A stretch of DNA of 64,000 nt from Excoecaria cochinchinensis (taxonomy: Eukaryota; Streptophyta; Magnoliopsida; Malpighiales; Euphorbiaceae): assembly GCA_947683425.1 (NCBI GenBank), contig CANTUQ010000083.1, positions 1,755,501 through 1,819,500 on the forward strand, written 5' to 3'. Of this stretch, positions 1 to 10,942 are shown piece after piece. The notes beneath the pieces were generated by a model. It ran no database searches. It was given only the letters and a program-made list of their open reading frames with translations, and was not told where the DNA came from. How positions within the stretch are numbered: the first letter of the stretch is position 1; each line of letters begins with the position of its first letter. A program made the translations under genes and the position numbers.

Positions 1-3000
1 ACTATGCTGTGCCAAGATGGACTGAAGACCATAGAACAATTGTGCTGCCAAGAGGAGTACAATTTGAACTGAAACCAGCAACTATCAACATGGTGCAAAG
101 AAATCAATTTTCTGGATCAGAAGTGGAAGATCCTGCACAATATCTGGACTTATTTTTGGAGATTAGTGACACAGTGCAAATTTCAGGAGTGACACCTGAT
201 GCTGTAAGACTGAAATTATTTCCTTTCACCTTGATTGGAAAGGCAAGAGAGTGGTTGCAAATGTTACCAAGACAGTCAATTACATCGTGGGATCAATTGC
301 AAGAAAGGTTTCTGATGAGATTTTTCCCACCTAAAAAAACAGCAAATATTCGCAACAGCATTTTTCAATTTAGCCAAATGAGTGATGAGCCTTTTTATGA
401 GGCTTGGGAAAGATTCAGAAGGTTGTTAAGAAGCTGTCCGCATCATGAAATACCAATATACCATCTGATGCAATAATTTTATTCTGGTATTTCACCATAA
501 ACAAAATCTTTGCTGGATGCATCATCAGGAGGTTCTTTTATGAATAGAATACCAGAAGAAGCATTCCAACTGCTGGATGAAACGGCATCAAATGACGCTC
601 AGTGGGCCAATCCTAGATCAGTCCCAAGGAGACAAGGAATACATAGTGTAGATGAAGTGTCAATACTGAGGGCACAGGTGGAGTCAATGCAAAACGAGAT
701 GAAAAACTTAAGGGTGAAAAATGTAGCATCTGTTTCTCAAGAAAATGAGAGGTATGACAGTGGGCAGTATGCTCAAGAGAGTGCAGCAATAGGAAATGTT
801 AATGCTGTAGGGGATTATCGGAGAAGTGACCCCTATAGTAATTCATACAACCCAGGCTGGAGAAATCACCCGAATTTTTCTTGGAAAGATGGAAATCAGA
901 ATGCCTCATCCTCACACCCACCAACAAGACCACCTTTCAACCAAAGTACTCAGCACAATCAAGGACATTCATACCAACCACAACCAGCCAACCAATACCA
1001 AATGCCATATCCACCCCACCACAACCATGGACAAAACTTCAATCAACCACAAGCTCAAACATACCATCCACCGGGATACCAACCTAGACCATCTATGCAA
1101 GAGAAAAAGCCAAACCTTGAGGATATGGTGGCTAGCTTCATAAACAGTCAGCAGCAATTCATGACAAATCAAGAAGCTAGGTGGAAATCTCAAGAACAGT
1201 GGAACCGAAACCAAGATGCTTCTATGAGAAATCTGGAAACTCAGTTAGGTCAGCTTGCAAATTCTGTATCCCAAAGGCAACCAGGAACATTTCCCTCAAA
1301 TGTGGATCGGAATCCAAAAGAGGAAGCAAAAGCAATTACACTGCGAAGTGGAAAGGACGTGGCACAAAGAGAAGATCAAGGTAAAAATTCTTCAGAAAAG
1401 GAGAAGCCAACACGGACGGTAAGTAATTCTAACTCCACTTCAGAAATGAATGAAAATGCTCCTAAAAAGGATAAAGGTAAAAGTATAGTGAATCCAAGGG
1501 TAGAGGATCTCGACATAAATAGACTGCCATTTCCTGCTGTTGCTAGACAGGAAAAGAAAAATGAGCAAAAAGCTAGGTTTATAGAAATGTTTAAGAAATT
1601 ACACATTAATTTACCATTTGCTGAAGCTTTAGCTCATATGCCCAACTATGCTAAATTTATGAAAGAACTATGTTCTAATAAAAAGAAATTAGAAGGGCAT
1701 GGAACTGTTCAACTAACAGAAAATTGCAGTGCTATAATCATGAACAAGATCCCTGAGAAATTGGAAGATCCAGGTAGCTTCACTGTACCTTGTGCTATTG
1801 GTGAAAATTTTTATGGTAATGCTTTGTGTGATTTAGGTGCAAGCATAAATCTCATGCCTTATTCTATTTGCAGGAAGCTGAATCTTGGTGATCTTAAAGA
1901 GACGGGAATGAGACTCCAACTTGCGGATAGGTCGGTAAGGCGACCCAAGGGAGTGATAGAGGACCTGTTAGTGAAAGTGGGGAAGTTTATTTTTCCAGTA
2001 GACTTTGTGGTGATGGAAATGGAAGAGGACAGGAAAGTACCACTTATTGTGGGGAGACCATTCTTAAACACAGCAAAAGCTTTGATTGATGTGCATGGGC
2101 AAACGGTTACCCTGAGATTCAATGATGAAAAATTAGTTGTTGATATGAACAAAGCTCAAAGGTATCCATCAAATGATATAGAAGAATCTGCTTATTTTGT
2201 GGATACAATAGACAAGTGTGTAGAAGAGGTGAAAGAGGAAATGTTAGAAGCTGATCCGGTGAATGAGGATTTACTGAAATTTTTGGAGAATGAAAATTTG
2301 GAAGATAAGGAAGTGATTGCAGCTGTGGAGCAAGAAAGTGAAGAAGAAAACACACAGGAAGAAGGACTGAACCTGGAAAAGGGGGATATACATTCTGAAC
2401 TTAACCCTCTTCCTTCACATTTAAAGTATATATTTTTAGAAGATAATGCAAAACCAGTAATTATTTCATCTTTATTGACAGGTTTGGAAGAAGAAATGCT
2501 TATTGAAGTACTCAAGAAGCATAAAGGAGCAATTGGCTGGTCAACTTCAGATTTAAAAGGAATCAGTCCCAGCTATTGTACGCACCGGATACTTATGGAA
2601 ACTGACTTCAAACCGGTGGTGCAACCCCAAAGGCGGCTAAATCCAGCAATGCAAGAAGTGGTGAAAAAGGAGGTACTCAAGCTCCTTGATGCAGGTATTA
2701 TCTATCCCATTTCTGATAGCAATTGGATCAGTCCAGTCCAATGTGTACCAAAGAAAGGAGGGATGACAGTTGTAGCCAACGAAAAAAATGAATTAATTCC
2801 CACACGCACAGTGACAGGATGGAGGGTGTGCATAGACTATAGGAGGTTAAATAATGCAACCAGAAAGGATCATTTTCCTTTACCTTTTATTGACCAAATG
2901 TTGGAAAGATTGGCAGGAAATGGATTCTATTGTTTTTTAGATGGATATTCAGGTTACATGCAAATACCCATAGCTCCAGAAGATCAAGAAAAGACAACAT

Positions 3001-5291
3001 TTACCTGTCCTTATGGCACCTTTGCATACAGGAGAATGCCCTTCGGGCTGTGCAACGCACCAGCTACATTTCAGCGGTGTATGATGGCAATTTTTCATGA
3101 CTTCATAGAGAAATTTATGGAGGTGTTCATGGACGATTTTACCATTTATGGGAGTCATTTTGAGAGCTGCCTTAGGCATTTAGAATTGGTGTTAGAAAGG
3201 TGTAAGAAGACCAACTTGGTGCTGAATTGGGAAAAATGCCATTTCATGGTAAGGGAAGGCATTGTGCTTGGGCACAAAATTTCTGAGAAGGGGATAGAAG
3301 TTTACAAGGCAAAGGTAGAGGTGATAGAAAAGTTACCACCCCCAACTAGTGTGAAAGGCATTAGAAGTTTTTTGGGACATGCAGGATTCTACCGCCGGTT
3401 TATCAAAGATTTTTCAAAAATTGCTAAACCTTTATCAAATTTGTTGATGAAAGATGCTCCTTTTAATTTTGACGATGAATGTATGCTGGCTTTTCAGACT
3501 TTGAAACAGAGGCTCATTTCAGCCCCGGTGATTATTTCTCCGGATTGGAATTTGCCTTTTGAATTAATGTGTGACGCTAGTGATTTTGCAGTTGGTGCAG
3601 TACTTGGGCAGCGAAGAGAGAAGGTATTTTGTACGGTTTATTATGCAAGTCACATTTTGACAGGAGCTCAAATGAACTACACCACAACGGAGAAGGAACT
3701 TCTTGCAATCGTGTATGCATTCGAAAAATTCAGGCAATATTTGCTGGGAGCAAGAATTGTGGTGTGGTCTGACCATGCTGCCTTGAGACACCTATTTGCA
3801 AAGAAGGAATCCAAACCAAGACTGATCAGATGGGTACTTCTACTGCAAGAATTCGACCTAGAAATTAAAGATAAGAAGGGAGCAGAAAACTTTGTAGCAG
3901 ACCATTTGTCAAGACTGGAAAATGCTCACATTGAGAAAGGGGAGATTTCAGATTTATTCCCTGATGAACATATTTGTGCTTTGTTTGAAAATGAGATTTC
4001 TGTTCCTTGGTTTGCTAATTTAGCTAATTTTCTCGCAGGGGGATTTATGCCAAAGGATTTCACATGGCAGCAGAAAAAGAAGTTAAAGGCTGATGCAAAA
4101 CATTATCTTTGGGATGATCCTTATCTATTTCGTTTGTGTGCAGATCAAGTGCTAAGAAGATGTATTCCGGATGAGGAGAAAGGTGAGATTATCACAGCCT
4201 GTCATAGTGGAGAAGCTGGTGGACATCATGGACCAAATCGGACGGTATCAAAAATTCTATCTTCTGGTTTTTATTGGCCTACCATGTTTAAAGATGTTCA
4301 AAGTTTTGTGAAAACATGTGATAGATGTCAACGGGTAGGAAATATTTCTAAGAAAGATGAAATGCCGTTAACCAATATGCTTGAAGTGGAATTATTTGAT
4401 GTGTGGGGGATAGATTTCATGGGACCTTTTCCAATATCCTTTGGGTTTGAGTATATATTAGTGGCTGTGGATTATGTGAGTAAGTGGGTAGAAGCCATAG
4501 ATACTAAGACATGCGATGCCAAAATTGTACTAGAATTCCTTAGGAGGAACATTTTCACTAGGTTTGGCACGCCAAAGGCCATAATTAGTGATGGGGGCAG
4601 ACACTTTGTTAATCATCAATTTACTGCCCTATTGAAAAAATTTGGCGTGAGGCACAAAATTACCACCCCATATCATGCTCAAGCAAATGGACAGGTTGAG
4701 GTTTCTAATAGAGAACTCAAAACAATCCTAGAAAAGACTGTAAATTCATCTAGGAAGGATTGGTATTTGAGGCTGGATGAAGCTTTATGGGCCTATAGAA
4801 CCGCATTCAAAACGCCTATAGGGTTATCCCCGTTTAAGTTAGTCTATGGTAAGTCATGCCATCTCCCTGTCGAACTTGAACACAAAGCTTATTGGGCAAC
4901 TAAATTTCTGAATTTCGATGTTAAGAGTGCAGGTGAGAAGAGACTTCTCCAGATGAATGAGTTGGAAGAAATACGCTATTGGTCATACCAACAAGCGGAG
5001 AAGTATAAGGAAAATACGAAGAGATGGCACGACAAGAAACTGATCAGAAAGGAATTCACTCCAGGTATGAAAGTCCTATTGTATAATAGTCGATTAAGGT
5101 TGTTTCCTGGAAAATTGCAGTCGCGGTGGACGGGACCATTTGAAGTGGTAAATGTGGCTGACTTCGGAGCTATCACGATCAGAAAACAGTCTGGGAGCAC
5201 GGAATTTAAGGTAAATGGCCATCGTCTAAAACCTTATTTTGAAAACCACGCTGAAAGTGCAGCAGTGGTTATTTTATTGGACGAGGAGTGA
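1..5291 (+). pseudogene. Athila-like gag-pol polyprotein, two premature stops in gag
   Basis: This would encode the capsid, aspartic protease, reverse transcriptase, RNase H and integrase of the element. A gag domain (AREWLQ, WERFRRLL) is followed by a Q/N/P-rich stretch. In the 1593-residue frame from 510 to 5291 the protease motif DLGAS is near residue 440 with VGRPF near 515. RT runs from about 720 with FMDD near 872, and RNase H MCDASD is near 1018. The integrase H-H-C-C zinc region is near 1232-1276, with core acidic residues in DFMGPF, SDGGRHF and RELK. The C-terminus has a GPF-type module and no chromodomain. Two TAA codons at 474-476 and 498-500 replace CAA codons seen in the relative at 23151-28658. 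Both are C-to-T changes, so the copy looks non-functional although pol is otherwise open. Confidence 0.95.
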
Positions 5292-5515
5292 GGTGAGTTC
5301 AAAGTCTAGCTGAGACTAAAAATCAGAACTAAATTAATTTCTATTCTTATTCTCTTTTGTTTTAATTTATTAAGACTGGTTATTTTTAGTTTGTAGGTCA
5401 TTTGTATTTTTATTTAGTGATCTATTGATTTTTGAACATAATGTAAAAATGTTTTGGAGTACTTGGGGAAATTATTGCTTATTTAAAGGGTTAATTTTTC
5501 TCAAAAACTTGTTTT

Positions 5516-5765
5516 ACACGGCGGTGAGGAACCATCATACCGCCGTGTGAAACGAGCATTTTCATAACTGAGACAGTGGCGTTTTACACGGCGGTGAGGA
5601 AACCTCATACCGCCGTGTATATCGGGATTTAAGATATCGAAGTTCCAGTGGCACTGTTACACGGCGGTATTAAATTATCATACCGCCGTGTAAGAAGTTG
5701 AAATAAAAAATCCCCATGTGAAGTCACGTTGTACACGGCGGTATGGAATGAGCATACCGCCGTGT
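5516..5765. repeat. Array of four GC-rich hairpins, 33 bp each
   Basis: Four inverted repeats occur at 5516-5548, 5586-5618, 5659-5691 and 5733-5765. Each is exactly 33 bp: left arm ACACGGCGGT, a 13-base loop, right arm ACCGCCGTGT. Arms are invariant here while loops differ, although most loops end in TCAT or GCAT. Pairing extends outward in several copies; for example TTACACGGCGGTAT and ATACCGCCGTGTAA at 5657-5670 and 5680-5693 pair perfectly. Centre-to-centre spacing is 70, 73 and 74 bp. The array lies between the gag-pol stop and the pyrimidine-rich leader of the downstream ORF, so a promoter, enhancer or RNA-processing role is possible but unproven. Confidence 0.95.
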
Positions 5766-5948
5766 AACACGTTAAACCCTGTTTTTAAAAAAACCCCTGT
5801 CATCAGTTTCTTTTGCCAAATTTTTTTGAAAACAGAACTTTGCTCTCTCATATCCCTTTAACCCAAGATCTGCGACCAAAATTTTCAAGTGGTAAAATTC
5901 GATTCTAACCCTAGCTTTTGCACATCAAGTCTTCATTCTTCAATTCAA

Positions 5949-6769
5949 GTAAGTTTTCTTTCTCTCTTTCCTTTTTAATTTTGTTCTCTGTTATTCTAGG
6001 GTTTGTGTGTTTTTCAATTTCTTCCCTCTTAATTCTTTCTTTCTTCAAGCAATGAGTAAATTATATGCTTTAATCTTTAAGTAATGGCTGGATTTTGTGT
6101 TTTAATTTTCAATTGGAGGCTGATTTGGTGTTGTATTTTTTTTTCTTTGTTTTATTCCATTAATTGGGGGGGGGGGGGGGGGGCGAGATGTATGAGACAA
6201 TTTTGTGATTTATATCATAAATTGGTGTCTGAATTTGTGTTTTATTCCCTTGAATTATATTGCCTTGCTTACTTGATGGGTTGTTTGTTGCTAATTGGAG
6301 AAATTGGGGTTAACAATTGCATGAGAATTTTTGTTTCCATATACAAAAATTGGTGCCCGCCAAGTGTTTGATAAATTGCTTGAATGAGTGATTTTCAACC
6401 TTTCTATGATAGATAGATCTGTAATCATTGGAAAATCTTATGGCTTTCATATACCATACCATATATTTGTCTCATGCTGTAAATAACATTTGCGAACATT
6501 TAAGAATGTGAACTACATTGAGGTAAGATGATGCAATGCGAATGCTGTGATTTTCCCATTCTATCTCTTTTGTGCACTTGCTGTTAAGGAAACTAGGGGA
6601 TGCATTGTTATCATAAATGCTGGCTTTTGTCCTTGCTAAAGATTTTCATTGTGGCATTGAAGTTTTAATGATTGCAAATTGTTTTTATCTAAATATGGGC
6701 TTGTCTATTATTTTGTTGAAAATTTAAGCCTTGTTTATCCCTTCTAATTGTGTTTATATATTGATGCAG
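5949..6769 (+). other. Candidate intron before the downstream ORF
   Basis: A consensus donor (TTCAA|GTAAGT at 5944-5954) and an acceptor (GATGCAG|TGGC ending at 6769) bound 821 AT-rich bases. Joining A5948 to T6770-G6771 creates an ATG in frame with the 6772-8034 coding sequence, which has no useful ATG at the equivalent genomic position. The second Athila-like element has the same donor and acceptor arrangement at 29585-30152. Spliced subgenomic mRNAs for the ORF after pol have been proposed for plant Athila/Calypso-type elements; the splice here is an inference from sequence. Confidence 0.7.
6166..6183 (+). repeat. 18-base poly-G tract
   Basis: Eighteen consecutive G residues lie inside the candidate intron of Athila1, in otherwise AT-rich DNA. 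It could be a slippage expansion, a G-quadruplex-forming tract, or a length-uncertain sequencing region. No counterpart is seen in the intron of Athila2. Confidence 0.9.
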
Positions 6770-8034
6770 TGGCTCCAAAAAGATCAAGAACGGACCAGGC
6801 ATCCTCTTCTCAGAATAGCTCAATACCATCATGGGTCCCTACAAGGTGCCATACTGCATACGAATGTCTAACAGAGGCAACCTTCCTACCTTCTACATTT
6901 ATTGATTTTGATGCACTACGGACATTGGGGATAAATGAAGAAATCAATGATTTGATTGAGGGGATAGGATGGACAGACTTCTTTCAGAAAAGGGAGCGAG
7001 TTCATCCAAAATTGACAAGGGATTTTCTGGCCACTGTAGATTGCAAGATTGATAATGATGATGAGGAGGACCCCGGGGAGGTAACATTCTGGTTAAACAA
7101 GAGAAAACACACTCTAACCTTTAATGAATTCGCAGATGCCTTGGGTTTTGCATTGGATGGAGCTAGACATCTGCCCGACTTGAATAAGCAGGCAGTGTGG
7201 GCCACAATCTGCGATCCAGTAACAGCCACACAATATGTCACTGGGCAGTCCAAGGCACACCATCTGAGGGATCATGCCTTGAGGATTTTACATCGATTTT
7301 TCGCCCTTTCTTTTTATGGACATATTGAAGCTGCTGGCGTGGTGAATCAGGCTGAGGCATTATTTTTACATTGCATGATCCACCAGATCCGATTGAATGG
7401 AGCCTATTTCTTATGGAAAAAATTTGAAGACTTGCAAGCTAATCCAAAGAAGGTAAAGAAGATCGCAATCGGATGGGTGGTCACGGTATTAGCTAAGAGA
7501 GTAGGCCTCAGCTCGTTGGGACCAGATTTGGGAGATAGCAATTTACTGGATTTCAGGATGTTGAAGAATTTAAGGATCATTGTGGATGATCATCAGTTTC
7601 ATGAAAAAGTCCGATTGTCCACAAGGGACGAATACTTGCGCCTCATTGAAAGGGGCCGAGTACAGTTGCCCGTAGAAGGGGCAGAGGAAGAGGATGAGCA
7701 GCCAGAGGAGGCTGCAGGTGCAGCTGCTGCAGGACCCGCCCCAGCCATGCCAGCCTATGATTTTTCCCAGTTTACTGCCCATTTTGAGGCTTTGCAGACT
7801 GGACAGGCTCAAATCAATTCTCGCTTAGATCAGTGGGAGAGCTTCATGGAGGATACCCATGCTGAACATGTTCAGCTTATGGGACGATTAGATATGCATG
7901 AGCAGCAGTTAGCTTTGCAAGCACAGAGTCTGTCAAGGCTGGAGCATTCCATGTATCTCTCTCGGCAGGAGCAGGAGCAGTTTTATCAGACCATGAGAGA
8001 TCGCTTTCCTCCGCCACCACCTCCACAGGACTGA
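6770..8034 (+). CDS. Athila-type third ORF (plant transposon protein, often labelled env-like)
   Basis: The product has about 421 residues if translation begins at the splice-made ATG (A5948 joined to 6770-6771); a genomic ATG at 6748 would add eight residues that look like intron translation. The N-terminal half carries the conserved plant retrotransposon domain (INDLIEGIGWTDFF, then ADALGF, then LRDHALRILHRFF). An acidic Ala/Glu-rich linker follows near residues 300-325. The C-terminus is heptad-like and Gln-rich (LDQWESF, LMGRLDMHEQQLAL), which suggests a coiled coil, and ends in a proline run. I see no signal peptide or hydrophobic membrane segment, so the label env-like is not supported by this sequence. 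The related but strongly diverged copy is at 30153-31306. The function is unknown. Confidence 0.85.
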
Positions 8035-8096
8035 TTTTCTGGGAAGTTATCTGATCTTTTATTTTGTTTCTTTTGTTATTTTTGGTTGTTTTAATC

Positions 8097-8132
8097 ACTT
8101 GCTGGGGACAGCAAGTTTTTATGTGTGGGGTA
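8097..8132 (+). promoter_or_regulatory. Stop-proximal hairpin plus GTGTGGGGTA motif
   Basis: An 8-bp perfect stem (ACTTGCTG / CAGCAAGT) with loop GGGA lies 63 bases after the stop codon. It is followed a few bases later by TGTGGGGTA. The equivalent stem in Athila2 at 31319-31337 has a paired C:G to T:A change. The polypurine tract at 9645-9684 repeats the same order of hairpin then GTGTGGGGTA. The role is unknown; priming, packaging or RNA 3'-end functions are possible. Confidence 0.7.
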
Positions 8133-9316
8133 GCTAGTTTGTGTAACTTTGATGTGATGTGACTAACCCTGCAGTACTTTAGTAAGTTTAAGTTTATTAT
8201 TTCTTTTGTTTCTTTTGCTTTTATATTTTACAAGTTATATTTTCTGCTTTTTGATAATGGTTTCTGTAGTTGGTTGTTTAAGTTATATTTTGTGTTTTGA
8301 GCTCATCAATTTAACTCATGCTTAGCTTAACAAATTTCTAAGTTGTTATTCCAGCTCAATTGTTAATCTTGAAAAGGTCACTCAGAGCACTTAGTCTACA
8401 AGAGAGTAAGTTTCTGTCTTAAAGTTATTTTTCTTAACAATTTTCAAAGTAGAAATATACAATTGCAATTTCTATGAATTGTGCACTTAGGCCAGCTTTT
8501 ACAAGTAAAGAAAAACCAGCATGAAATCTTTTGATCAGAAAATTTTTAGAACACTAGAACCTTCCTCATTGCCCTTCGAAACGATATAACAATTAAGGCA
8601 TAAATGTTGACATGATTTAGGCATTAATTCTTTTGAGAAGCTACTTAAAATAAACTTTATCCCACCTAGTGAATTAATTTTCCATTGCTAGCCCCATTGA
8701 GCTGAATTGGTATGCTAAAAGCGTACTCTGAAATTTTTCTTGTTACACACTTAATATGCCATTTAACTTAAACGCTTTTGCCTAGCCTTTCTAAGAATTG
8801 GCCACTCTAGGATTGGGTTGGGAAGACATTGAAAGTTGAAATAAGGTGTTTAGTAGTAAATAAGTGGGTAAGAAAAATTAAAGAATTTTGGGATATTGCT
8901 TGACAAGTAAGTTGCAAGAAAATAGAGGATATAAGTATCCCACTAAAAAAAAAATAAAATAAAAAATAAAAATAAAAATAAAATAAAATAAAATAAAAAT
9001 TAATTCTGAGTATAGAAAAATTCAAGTGTGGGGTATCCTCTATTAGAAGACAATATTGGGGTATAATAGGGACTGAGAAAGAAATTGTATCGTATTATTT
9101 CTCTGGTGATAAAAATTTTTCATATTTAGGAAATAGCTAAGTCTTGGCAATTGTTGATAGATTGGAAGTAGGTGATGAAAATTTTTGGGTAGCAGTGTTA
9201 GTTGGTAGAGTGGCTAAATCTTCATTTGATTTCCTAAACTTCTCTTGTTAGCCATCACCGATTGAACCATACATTACAACCTGCTTAAGACCTAATGATC
9301 ATGTTTATGTTTTAGT

Positions 9317-9394
9317 TTGTTCAGTGGAGATGACCTTCGGGTTCCGGTACTAAAGGAGAGGCCTATGGTGTTTCTAAAGTTTCAAGTGAGAAAC
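9317..9394 (+). promoter_or_regulatory. 78-bp conserved noncoding block
   Basis: This block aligns without gaps to 32604-32681 in Athila2 with five substitutions by eye, although flanking sequence is barely alignable. It includes GATGACCTTCGGGTTCCGG and GGAGAGGCCTATGGTGTTTC. Such conservation in untranslated DNA suggests a cis-acting element of the retrotransposon RNA, but no function can be assigned from sequence. Confidence 0.8.
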
Positions 9395-9644
9395 CAGAAG
9401 TGCATTTATGTACTGATTAAATCTGCTCTTGATTGATTGATGCTGGAAGTTTTAAGTTTTGAAAAATATTAAAACATTGGTTTTGGCCTTTGCACACACA
9501 CATCAGAAATTCGATTGTATTTTCTTCGTTTGAAACTTGTTTGAGTGAAGATTACTCTAAAGTGGAATTTACTAAGTGTTTGCTTGGTATTCTGAATTTC
9601 CATTTTCCTGCTTGAAAATTGAGATGGCTGGAATTAAAGAGTTA

Positions 9645-9684
9645 TTTTACTCGAGGACGAGCAAAAGCTAAGTGTGGGGTATTT
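9645..9684 (+). promoter_or_regulatory. Polypurine tract with adjoining hairpin
   Basis: CTCG-AGGA-CGAG forms a hairpin at 9650-9661, extended by T/A pairs with one mismatch. It is followed by AAGTGTGGGGTATT directly before the LTR TG at 9685. The same arrangement abuts the 3' LTR of Athila2. The position makes it the likely plus-strand primer site. Confidence 0.85.
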
Positions 9685-9842
9685 TGATAAGTTTAAATTA
9701 AACAATGTTTTGATGTGAATTTAGAGATTATTTCTTAGTCTAAAAGCTGTTATTTGTGTTAATTTTTGATAAAATGTCATTTAATGTTAGTTGGTGCACT
9801 AAATGGAGATTTAATGTTATTTTTGGCAGTTTTAGGTAGTTT

Positions 9843-10115
9843 ACACGGCGGTAAGGTTAGTCCTCACCGCCGTGTGAAACGCAAATAAAAGAGAGCAGCA
9901 GAAGGGCAGTACACGGCGGTAAGGAAGACTCATACCGCCGTGTACCATGAGAATCATCCCTTACGTAAGTTGTTACACGGCGATATGGAAGTCTCATACC
10001 GCCGTGTGAGGCGTAAAATTTCCAGAAATTGCGGCACTGGACAAGGGAGCAAAATGTCAAGATTATTGACTAGAGGCATGTTACACGGCGGTGATAGACT
10101 CTCATACCGCCGTGT
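9843..10115. repeat. Array of four 33-bp GC-rich hairpins in U3
   Basis: Copies at 9843-9875, 9911-9943, 9975-10007 and 10083-10115 have the same 10-13-10 geometry and arm sequences as the array at 5516-5765. One arm base differs in the third copy (ACGGCGAT). Spacing between centres is 68, 64 and 108 bp. The same module therefore occurs both in U3 and just before the third ORF. Confidence 0.95.
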
Positions 10116-10712
10116 AACCTATTTGTGAACCAAATCTGCACAAAATCAAAGACTTTGAATGTCACCTTTTGACTTTGAACTTTGAACGGTTACTTAGGGA
10201 CTGAAGTGAGACAGAAAGGGGGTCGATGGATTTTTTCTGGAAACAAAAAGAAAATTTATTTTCTCTGTAAGTTAAGTTAGGATTTTTAATATAGTTGTGA
10301 ATGGAATTTAAGCTGTTGTTATTTAAATCGGAGAGGAATAATCAGAGAGAGTGGAAGGTTATTATTTATTTTTGAAGTTTTGAGAACAGATTGAACGAGA
10401 AGAACTTTTAGTTTTAGTTTTGGGCTGAAGAAAATAAACTCTGGGATTTCAGATCTGGAAATTTTTAGAAGTGAGATTTCAATTCTGTAATTTAATTTTG
10501 AAGTTGGACTAGCTGATTCAATTGAAGAACATCGTTTGGTTTGCTGTAAGATTTTCATTTTCAGATTCAAATGGGTAATATCAATTTCTCTTTATTTAAT
10601 TCAGTCTTTATTTCAAGTATGAGTGAGTAATCCTATTTCTTGTTAAGGGATGCCTTAATTCCCCAGTAAATCATGTGAATAATTTTGTATGGATTGTATT
10701 ATGCATATACTT

Positions 10713-10942
10713 CAGTTTTACATTCTCTAATTTTATTTGTTGTTGCTGGTTTGAATACAAGTTAAGGGGAGATCTACCAAGATAAACTTTAATTGTAATC
10801 AGTTCATAAATACATACAAATATACATCAGTTTTATCTTCTCTGAAATTATCTGTTGTTGCTGGTTTGAACGCAAGTTAAGGGGAGATCTACCAAGATAA
10901 ACTTTGATTGCAATTAGCCCATAAATACGTACACATGTTCTG
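10713..10942 (+). repeat. 115-bp tandem duplication in the Athila1 LTR
   Basis: Two adjacent copies (10713-10827 and 10828-10942) share GTTGTTGCTGGTTTGAA and the segment AAGTTAAGGGGAGATCTACC. They differ at a few positions. Only one related copy is visible in the Athila2 LTR. Confidence 0.9.

Larger units (their letters stand above)
8035..9684 (+). other. Athila1 3' noncoding region
   Basis: This 1.65-kb stretch has no credible ORF. It contains islands conserved with the Athila2 region 31307-32961: a stop-proximal hairpin, a segment around ACTAGAACCTTCCTCAT at 8552, TGCTAAAAGCG at 8713, CCACTCTAGGATTGGGT at 8803, a 78-bp gapless block at 9317-9394, and the polypurine tract. An A-rich low-complexity stretch lies at 8943-9000. 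A third GTGTGGGGTA motif is at 9026-9035. Between these islands the two elements are hard to align. Confidence 0.85.

Noticed and set aside
6748..6769. Genomic ATG at 6748 as the start of the Athila1 third ORF
   Set aside because: The eight extra codons fall in the presumed intron tail and have no counterpart in Athila2, where only a GTG precedes the conserved APK segment.
5516..10115. Regularly spaced hairpins considered as a CRISPR array
   Set aside because: The genome is a plant, the units are palindromes within a retrotransposon, spacing is irregular and there are no cas genes.
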